From Porphyromonadaceae bacterium (GTDB lineage: Bacteria > Bacteroidota > Bacteroidia > Bacteroidales > CAMTPD01), in assembly GCA_003447595.1 (NCBI GenBank), contig DLYT01000046.1, positions 2,459 to 13,172 on the forward strand: 10,714 nucleotides of DNA, given 5' to 3'. Numbering within the stretch: position 1 is the stretch's first letter; every line of letters begins with the position of its first letter. The position numbers were made by a program, and so were the translations under genes. Shown in pieces: positions 5,655 to 10,714 of the stretch. A model generated the notes under the pieces. The model had not been told where the DNA came from and ran no database searches. It was given only the letters and a program-made list of their open reading frames with translations.

Positions 5655-7277
5655 TTATAGTAGGTTCCATTTCTTAAGATCACTTTCTACATCGGAGATG
5701 GTTCCGATGCCAAAGTTTTCGATCAGTACGTTTCTTACATTCGGAGAAAGAAATGCAGGTAGTGTAGGGCCTAGGTTGATGTTTTTAACTCCCAGGTGAA
5801 GTAATGCTAGAAGTACGATTACAGCTTTTTGCTCATACCATGCAATATTATATACGATAGGAAGTTGATTGATATCTTCCAGTTCGAATACCTCTTTAAG
5901 CTTTAAAGCGATCAAAGCCAATGAATAACTGTCGTTACATTGTCCGGCATCGAGCAAACGTGGAATACCATTGATATCGCCCAGATTTAATTTGTTGTAT
6001 CTGTATTTTGCACATCCGGCAGTCAGGATCACGGTATCACCTGGCAGTTGTTGTGCGAAATCCGTATAATAACCACGAGAGTTCATTCTGCCATCACAGC
6101 CAGCCATTACTACAAACTTACGAATTGCACCACTTTTCACAGCTTCCACTACTTGTTCTGCCAATGCTAATACTTGAGCATGTGCAAATCCACCGATAAT
6201 TTCACCTGTCTCGATTTCGGTAGGCGCTTGGCAACGTTTAGCATGTTCTATGATTTCGGAGAAATCTTTTGCTTTACCAGCTTCACGTGCAGGAATGTGT
6301 TTGCATCCCGGATAACCTGACGATCCTGTGGTATAGATGCGATCTCTATATGTTGCGCTTTCGGTAGGCGGAACAATACAGTTTGTCGTAAATAAGATAG
6401 GCCCGTTGAATGTCGTGAAATCTTCGCGTTGTTTCCACCAAGCACTTCCGTAGTTGCCTACAAAGTGGCTGTATTGTTTGAATTTAGGATAGTAGTGAGC
6501 CGGCAACATTTCACTGTGCGTATACACATCGATACCTGTACCTTGGGTTTGCTCCAATAATTCTTCGATGTCTTTCAGGTCATGTCCGCTGATTAGGATA
6601 GCCGGATTGTTACGTACACCTATGTTTACTTTAGTAATTTCCGGGTTACCATATCGCGATGTATTTGCTTCGTCGAGCAGAGCCATCCCTTTTACGCCAT
6701 ATTCTCCGGTTTTCAAAACAAGAGCAATCAAAGCATCTGCCGCGATTTCTTTTTTCGAGATTTCACTGATAGCTTCTTGCATGAAGATATACAGATCGGT
6801 ATTTTCCTTGTCTAGGTTGTAGGCATGTTCTACATACGCAGCCAGACCTTTGATTCCATAGATCACAAGTTCCTTTAGTGAGCGGATATCTTCATTGCTG
6901 ATTTCTGTAATGGCTTTGTAAGGGGCATACGCTTCAAGTGCCACCTCAAATGCGTCTTTGCTGTAAAAATCAGACGCCTTGTTATTGAGTTTGTCTAGGT
7001 ATTCTTCAGCTTTAGTTATTCTATTTAAGATGGCTTGTTTGTCAAAGTTGGCATTGGTAATGGTTGCGAACAACGCATCAACTATAAAGTGATTTACTTC
7101 ATCACAAATAGTAGCTCCATTACTTCGAAATAAGGTAGTACGGATGGATATTTCTTTTACCAGATAAAGCAGTTTATCCATTTCGGCTGATAAAGTCTCA
7201 TCTTTACCACATACTCCTTTGATGGTGCAACCGGTACCTTTGGCTGCCTCCTGACACTGAAAACAGAACATTGACAT
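5655..7277 (-). CDS. hcp: Hybrid cluster protein (hydroxylamine reductase / NO-detoxifying Hcp)
   Basis: This 540-residue cytoplasmic iron-sulfur protein reduces hydroxylamine in vitro; in other bacteria it is linked to nitric oxide removal and nitrosative-stress survival. The N-terminal cubane motif is C5-x2-C8-x8-C17-x5-C23, the spacing found in strict anaerobes. All eight hybrid-cluster ligands known from the Desulfovibrio enzyme are present at a constant offset of 12: H232, E256, C300, C394, C422, C447, E482 and K484 (for example GHD, HSEM, AGCDGR, WYEQK). The protein is thus full length and probably active. No reductase partner (hcr) is adjacent, which is common in anaerobes. The start ATG at 7275-7277 puts the cysteine motif at its normal place. 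The promoter region carries a palindromic operator at a class II activator position and a consensus -7 box, and a Crp/Fnr-type regulator gene is encoded about 2.5 kb away. Confidence 0.97.
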   Translation of the reverse strand: MSMFCFQCQEAAKGTGCTIKGVCGKDETLSAEMDKLLYLVKEISIRTTLFRSNGATICDEVNHFIVDALFATITNANFDKQAILNRITKAEEYLDKLNNKASDFYSKDAFEVALEAYAPYKAITEISNEDIRSLKELVIYGIKGLAAYVEHAYNLDKENTDLYIFMQEAISEISKKEIAADALIALVLKTGEYGVKGMALLDEANTSRYGNPEITKVNIGVRNNPAILISGHDLKDIEELLEQTQGTGIDVYTHSEMLPAHYYPKFKQYSHFVGNYGSAWWKQREDFTTFNGPILFTTNCIVPPTESATYRDRIYTTGSSGYPGCKHIPAREAGKAKDFSEIIEHAKRCQAPTEIETGEIIGGFAHAQVLALAEQVVEAVKSGAIRKFVVMAGCDGRMNSRGYYTDFAQQLPGDTVILTAGCAKYRYNKLNLGDINGIPRLLDAGQCNDSYSLALIALKLKEVFELEDINQLPIVYNIAWYEQKAVIVLLALLHLGVKNINLGPTLPAFLSPNVRNVLIENFGIGTISDVESDLKKWNLL

Positions 7278-7316
7278 ATTTGTATCGTTTTATTGTTGTT
7301 ATCTTGTTTACGGAGG

Positions 7317-7324
7317 CAAAGGTA
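7317..7324 (-). promoter_or_regulatory. hcp -7 promoter box (TACCTTTG)
   Basis: On the minus strand TACCTTTG matches the Bacteroidetes -7 consensus TAnnTTTG completely. The predicted start of transcription is near 7313, giving a leader of about 36 nt before the hcp ATG. There is no proper -33 TTG at 19-21 bases upstream; that zone is overlapped by the palindrome at 7346-7361, which fits an activator-dependent promoter. Confidence 0.6.
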
Positions 7325-7345
7325 TGGTGTTGTATTTCGCAAGTC

Positions 7346-7361
7346 TGTAACCTATGTTACA
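7346..7361 (-). promoter_or_regulatory. Crp/Fnr-type operator upstream of hcp
   Basis: TGTAAC-CTAT-GTTACA is a perfect 6+4+6 inverted repeat, the architecture bound by Crp/Fnr-family dimers. Its centre (7353.5) lies about 41 bp upstream of the start site predicted from the -7 box, the standard class II activation position. Hcp genes in Bacteroidetes are known targets of HcpR, a Crp/Fnr-family nitrosative-stress regulator, and such a gene is present at 9750-10424. That this protein binds this site is inference. Confidence 0.7.
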
Positions 7362-7380
7362 AGGGGATGCTTTTATTCAA

Positions 7381-7405
7381 AAAAAGATTTGATACAGATC
7401 TTTTT
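7381..7405. repeat. AT-rich inverted repeat in the hcp-patatin divergent region
   Basis: aaaaagat (7381-7388) and atcttttt (7398-7405) form an 8-bp stem with a 9-base loop. It lies between the hcp operator and the patatin gene start. It may be a binding site, a weak hairpin in an upstream leader, or simply AT-rich chance. No standard -7 box was found for the patatin gene in this gap. Confidence 0.35.
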
Positions 7406-7490
7406 CGTATTCTTCAACCGAAACGTTAATTGATTGTTTACTATATGAGTTGAGTGAATTTTAATGAATAATCTGCTAGATAAATAAATT

Positions 7491-9713
7491 ATGCGAAAGT
7501 TTATAGTATTCATGTTGATATTAGCTTCTGTTGGTAATGAGGCTGTGGTCTTCTCACAAGAACAATGTCAGAAAGAACGTAAAAAAGTAGGACTTGTATT
7601 AGGTGGAGGTGGAGCTAAAGGAGCTGCTCACATTGGTGTACTTAAAGTGATTGAAGAAGCCGGTATTCCGGTAGATTATATAGCAGGAACGAGTATTGGT
7701 GCTATTGTAGGAGGTCTCTATTCGATAGGTTACGATGCAGAGTCGCTCGATAGTTTGGTGAATAGCCTCGACTGGTCGTATTTACTAAGCAACAATGCAC
7801 CTCAAGGGTATCGTTCGTTTCGAGCAAGAGATGTTGAGGGCAAGTACTTGTTGAGTATACCCTATAGCTTAAAAAAGAAGAATGAGATACCGGCGGGTCT
7901 TATTACCGGACAAAATATATTGAATCTGTTTTCGGGACTCACCATTGGCTATCAGCATATGGATTCGTTTAAGGATTTGCCGATACCTTTTTACTGTGTA
8001 GCTACGAATCTGGTAACAGAGGATTATGTTGTTTTGGAAAAAGGTTCTCTGCCATTGTCGATGCGTTCGAGTATGTCTATTCCGGGTGTATTTCTACCAG
8101 TACAGTTGGATAGTATGGTGCTTGTAGACGGAGGTGTTATTAATAACTTTCCTTCCAATGTTGCTCGTGAAATGGGTGCGGATATCCTGATTGGTATTGA
8201 CTTGTCTACCGGCAAAACTCCAACATCTCAGTTGACCACACTAATGGGATTGATCAATACGCTTACCGATATTACCGGAAAAACAGAATATGAAAAGAAT
8301 AAAAAAGGGCTCGATTTATACTTGAATCCCGATCTAAAAGGATTTCAAACCATGGACTTTAGCACTTCTGCAATGGATACCATGTATCAGCGAGGTGTAG
8401 AAGTAGCCAAAGCTCACTGGGGAGATTTGATGAAAATAAAGAAAGAGATTTACGGAGATACTGCTCATTTGGTGCAAACTGCTCCGAGAGAACTAAAACA
8501 TATAACTAAAAATGATACGATTGAATTGGGTGAGATTACAATAGATGGTGTTTCTGATAGAACCATGAAGTATCTACACAAAAAAATCAAACTTAAAAAG
8601 CATGAGAAAGTCACCCTTAAAAATATTGATGAAGCGATCGCAATATTAGATGGGATGGATATATTTACCAGTGTAACGTATCAATTGTCTGATAAGGCTC
8701 CTTACGACCTTACATTTACCTTGGTAGAACAAGCATTGAATCAATTAAATGTGGGCTTTCGTTTCGATTCGGAAGAAATGGCTTCGATATTATTGAATAC
8801 AACTTTCTATGAGAATTTCTTTAAAGGATCGAAGTTATCTACAACCATTCGATTAAATATCAGCCCTTATGTGGCCTTTAATTACGAATGGCGTCCTAAT
8901 TTTAGCAGTAAATTTGCGGTTTCTTATAAGATCGGATATGATAATTTCAACCTGTATAATGGAAATCATAAGGTAGATGATGTGAGTTATTTATGGCAAC
9001 AAGGAGAATTTAAGTATGGAGTCTTGCTTAAGAACTGGGAACTGGAAGCTGGTCTTCGTTGGGATTTCTTTGGTAGCTCTAGTGATTTATACAATCCAAA
9101 TTACAATCCGATTGGTATAGAACCAGACTCTTATTTCAATTACTTTGCCACATTTGGATTGAACTCTTTAGATCATATTTACTATCCGACTAAAGGGATA
9201 TTAGCTCATTTGAAGGGGGAGCTGATTACAACAAACTTTGTAAAATGTCACAGCAATGCTCCTTTAGGAGCTGTGTCGGCCGATTTTCTATATCCAGTGA
9301 AGCTTAGTAAGAAGTTGTACATACTACCGGGTTTCTCGGGTCGTATTTTACTAGGAGGTGGTAGTGTACCGCCAATATATCAAAACTATGCCGGAGGTAA
9401 TATGAATGCGAGATATATGAGTCAGCAAATCGCAATGCCCGGTGTACGGAATGTGCAAGTCTTTGATAATTCGCTGATGATGCTAAAACTCGGATTTCGT
9501 TATAATATTTTCAAGAAGCAATACGTGTCGATTGGTGGTATTTATGCTAAAAACTCAGATTCTGTCGGCTCCATTTATCAAGGCGACGATATCTGGTGTA
9601 CCAGTGCACAGTATAGCTATGATACCCCTCTTGGGCCGGTTAGCGGTGAAATCAATTATTCGAACAGGGATAAACGTGTCGGTTTGTATTTTAACTTCGG
9701 ATATAATTTTTGA
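7491..9713 (+). CDS. Patatin-like phospholipase with POTRA and outer-membrane beta-barrel (type Vd layout)
   Basis: This 740-residue outer-membrane protein joins a lipase to its own barrel, as in PlpD and FplA. Residues 1 to about 22 are a signal peptide. The patatin domain (about 32-320) has the oxyanion loop GGGGAKG (38-44), nucleophile S68 in GTSIG, and the catalytic-dyad Asp D213 in VDGG. A single POTRA-like segment with GEITIDGV and LKNIDEAIAILDGMDIF lies at about 345-413. From about 415 a BamA/Omp85-type barrel follows, with alternating aromatic strands, YYPTKG (564-569) and a final strand ending YFNFGYNF, a terminal-Phe beta-signal. Family knowledge suggests phospholipase A1/A2-type activity; whether the patatin domain faces the surface, is released or stays periplasmic is not shown by the sequence. 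The length is usual for Bacteroidetes members. It is divergent from hcp and 36 bp upstream of a Crp/Fnr-type gene, probably co-transcribed. Confidence 0.92.
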   Translation: MRKFIVFMLILASVGNEAVVFSQEQCQKERKKVGLVLGGGGAKGAAHIGVLKVIEEAGIPVDYIAGTSIGAIVGGLYSIGYDAESLDSLVNSLDWSYLLSNNAPQGYRSFRARDVEGKYLLSIPYSLKKKNEIPAGLITGQNILNLFSGLTIGYQHMDSFKDLPIPFYCVATNLVTEDYVVLEKGSLPLSMRSSMSIPGVFLPVQLDSMVLVDGGVINNFPSNVAREMGADILIGIDLSTGKTPTSQLTTLMGLINTLTDITGKTEYEKNKKGLDLYLNPDLKGFQTMDFSTSAMDTMYQRGVEVAKAHWGDLMKIKKEIYGDTAHLVQTAPRELKHITKNDTIELGEITIDGVSDRTMKYLHKKIKLKKHEKVTLKNIDEAIAILDGMDIFTSVTYQLSDKAPYDLTFTLVEQALNQLNVGFRFDSEEMASILLNTTFYENFFKGSKLSTTIRLNISPYVAFNYEWRPNFSSKFAVSYKIGYDNFNLYNGNHKVDDVSYLWQQGEFKYGVLLKNWELEAGLRWDFFGSSSDLYNPNYNPIGIEPDSYFNYFATFGLNSLDHIYYPTKGILAHLKGELITTNFVKCHSNAPLGAVSADFLYPVKLSKKLYILPGFSGRILLGGGSVPPIYQNYAGGNMNARYMSQQIAMPGVRNVQVFDNSLMMLKLGFRYNIFKKQYVSIGGIYAKNSDSVGSIYQGDDIWCTSAQYSYDTPLGPVSGEINYSNRDKRVGLYFNFGYNF

Positions 9714-9723
9714 TGAGAATATA

Positions 9724-9731
9724 TATCTTTG
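9724..9731 (+). promoter_or_regulatory. Possible internal -7 box before the Crp/Fnr gene (TATCTTTG)
   Basis: TATCTTTG matches TAnnTTTG completely and lies 18 bases before the start codon at 9750, which would give a leader of about 15 nt. A TTG at 9710-9712 is too close to be a normal -33 element. It may let the regulator be expressed apart from the patatin gene. Confidence 0.35.
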
Positions 9732-9749
9732 TTTTCTAAATAATGTAGT

Positions 9750-10424
9750 ATGAATTATCAAAGTGTCTTGAAGTGCCCTATATTCAGAGGGTTGAGTCAA
9801 GATGATGTCTGTGCAATGATTGATCGCTCTCATGCTCGAGAAAAAGTATTTCAGGAAAAAGCAATCATTGCTTTGCAGGGAGAGGTATGTAATAATCTGA
9901 TGATTGTTGTAGAAGGCAGCGTGCAAGGAGAGATGATAGACAATACGGGGAAATTGATTGTGATTGATCAGATTCATGCTCCCAATCCGATTGCACATGC
10001 ATTTCTTTATGCTGACAATCATGAGTTTCCTGTCAATATTGTTGCGACATCACCAACAAAGATTCTTTATTTTGAAAGAGATGCCTTTGTGAAGCTATTG
10101 CAACAAAATGCAACATTGCTGATCAACTTTCTGCGCATCATTTCCAATACCACGCGTTTTCTTTCACAGAAACTACAGTTTCATGTTTTCAAGACGATTA
10201 AAAGTAAGATTGCTGCATATTTCATTAAGAAATATAATCCGGAAAACGGAAAAGTATATCTGCTCGATGAAACACAACAAGAGTTGGCCGATCGTTTCGG
10301 AGTAGCTCGTCCATCTTTGGCGCGAGCTATTGGTGAAATGGTCAAAGAAGGTGTGATCGAAATGGAGCAAAAGCAATTGACGGTGGTCGACGTGAGACAG
10401 CTAAAAGCAATTGCTGGAAGTTAA
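9750..10424 (+). CDS. Crp/Fnr-family transcription regulator, HcpR-like candidate
   Basis: This 224-residue cytoplasmic regulator has an N-terminal cyclic-nucleotide-binding-type beta-roll (about 10-115), a long dimerisation helix (about 118-145) and a C-terminal winged helix-turn-helix (about 172-212). The HTH reads QQELADRFGVARPSLARAIG; R187 and R192 align with the DNA-contacting R180 and R185 of E. coli CRP, while CRP's E181 is replaced by P188, so its target differs from TGTGA. No Fnr-type N-terminal cysteine cluster is present (only C9, C21 and C47), and the cAMP-binding signature is not evident, so the sensed signal may be heme-bound NO, as reported for Porphyromonas HcpR, or something else. 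It follows the patatin gene by 36 bp and precedes an SGNH hydrolase by 48 bp. The hcp operator nearby makes HcpR the best guess, but binding is not shown. Confidence 0.85.
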   Translation: MNYQSVLKCPIFRGLSQDDVCAMIDRSHAREKVFQEKAIIALQGEVCNNLMIVVEGSVQGEMIDNTGKLIVIDQIHAPNPIAHAFLYADNHEFPVNIVATSPTKILYFERDAFVKLLQQNATLLINFLRIISNTTRFLSQKLQFHVFKTIKSKIAAYFIKKYNPENGKVYLLDETQQELADRFGVARPSLARAIGEMVKEGVIEMEQKQLTVVDVRQLKAIAGS

Positions 10425-10472
10425 ACGCCTCGACAAAAGCATGCAACTAATCGAATCAATATATTCAATATC

Positions 10473-10714
10473 ATGAAAAACATATTTATAACGACTCTCT
10501 TTTTTTTGATTTGTGCTCAAATGATAACTGCCAAGAGCAAGAATTTAAATCTTGTTTTTATAGGTAATAGTATTACAGCAGGGGCTTTGATTGATGCTCC
10601 GGAGCAAAATGCACCACCGGCTCGAGTGGTGAGTAAATTGAGTCAACAGTCGGTGTACGACAATGTGGCTTTTGTAAACTGTGGAGTTAGTGGTTGTACG
10701 ACGGTCGATTATCT
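10473..10714 (+). CDS. Secreted SGNH/GDSL-type hydrolase, 5' part only
   Basis: The first 80 codons of an open frame are present and the gene runs off the right edge. Residues 1 to about 20 form a signal peptide (MKNIFITTLFFLICAQ, ending near MITA). The mature part opens with NLVFIGNSITAG, the block I motif of SGNH hydrolases, with S33 as predicted nucleophile in GNS in place of GDS. NCGVSGCTT (69-77) fits block II, with G74 as a candidate oxyanion residue. Such enzymes in Bacteroidales are often carbohydrate or sialate O-acetylesterases, but the substrate cannot be judged from this fragment. It starts 48 bp after the Crp/Fnr stop codon with no terminator in between, so read-through from that gene is possible. 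Confidence 0.82.
   Translation, partial: MKNIFITTLFFLICAQMITAKSKNLNLVFIGNSITAGALIDAPEQNAPPARVVSKLSQQSVYDNVAFVNCGVSGCTTVDY

Noticed and set aside
5578..5799. 73-codon plus-strand open frame
   Set aside because: It reads through the 5597-5646 terminator hairpin and into the antisense of hcp; not a credible gene.
9555..10022. 155-codon minus-strand open frame
   Set aside because: It crosses the end of the patatin gene and the start of the Crp/Fnr gene, both well supported, and has no recognisable domain.

Overview
The window is a stretch of an anaerobic Bacteroidales-type chromosome (Bacteroides, Parabacteroides, Dysgonomonas or a relative; the genus cannot be fixed from this sequence alone). 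Support comes from the low-GC coding style, the lack of strong Shine-Dalgarno sequences, several intergenic matches to the Bacteroidetes -7 promoter box TAnnTTTG, a GH109-type secreted glycosidase, a two-domain Usp protein, and an Hcp with the short N-terminal cysteine spacing of strict anaerobes. No transposase, phage, CRISPR, tRNA or rRNA is visible, and no gene-free stretch exceeds about 250 bases.

Layout, left to right. Positions 1-250 have no credible protein gene. They hold a run of inverted repeats, a -7-box match and a strong bidirectional terminator. Next come a ZIP-family metal transporter (251-1039, minus) and, divergent from it, a tandem universal-stress-type protein (1143-2000, plus). 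A second copy of almost the same terminator element (1998-2041) ends the Usp gene and faces a lipoprotein of the Gfo/Idh/MocA fold in family GH109 (2078-3514, minus). Upstream of that is a cytosolic M20 dipeptidase (3618-4976, minus). A small DUF302 protein (5181-5567, plus) converges through a 19-bp hairpin terminator on the hybrid cluster protein Hcp (5655-7277, minus). Divergent from hcp is a 740-aa patatin-POTRA-beta-barrel outer-membrane protein of PlpD/type Vd layout (7491-9713, plus). It is followed after 36 bp by a Crp/Fnr-family regulator (9750-10424) and after another 48 bp by the 5' end of a secreted SGNH-type hydrolase that runs off the window (10473 onward).

How they may work together. 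The clearest functional link is nitrosative-stress defence. Hcp has all expected cluster ligands. Its promoter has a perfect TGTAAC-N4-GTTACA palindrome centred about 41 bp upstream of the start site predicted from a consensus -7 box, which is the classic class II activator position. A Crp/Fnr-type gene lies about 2.5 kb away, in a transcription unit divergent from hcp. The simplest model is an HcpR-like regulator controlling hcp. The patatin protein in front of the regulator is probably a surface lipolytic enzyme. The remaining genes look like ordinary housekeeping and envelope functions (metal uptake, glycan trimming, dipeptide use).

I found no convincing wholly new system. The items most worth a second look are the hcp operator geometry with the linked regulator, the pairing of patatin and regulator, the palindromic repeat cluster at the left edge, and the duplicated terminator element.
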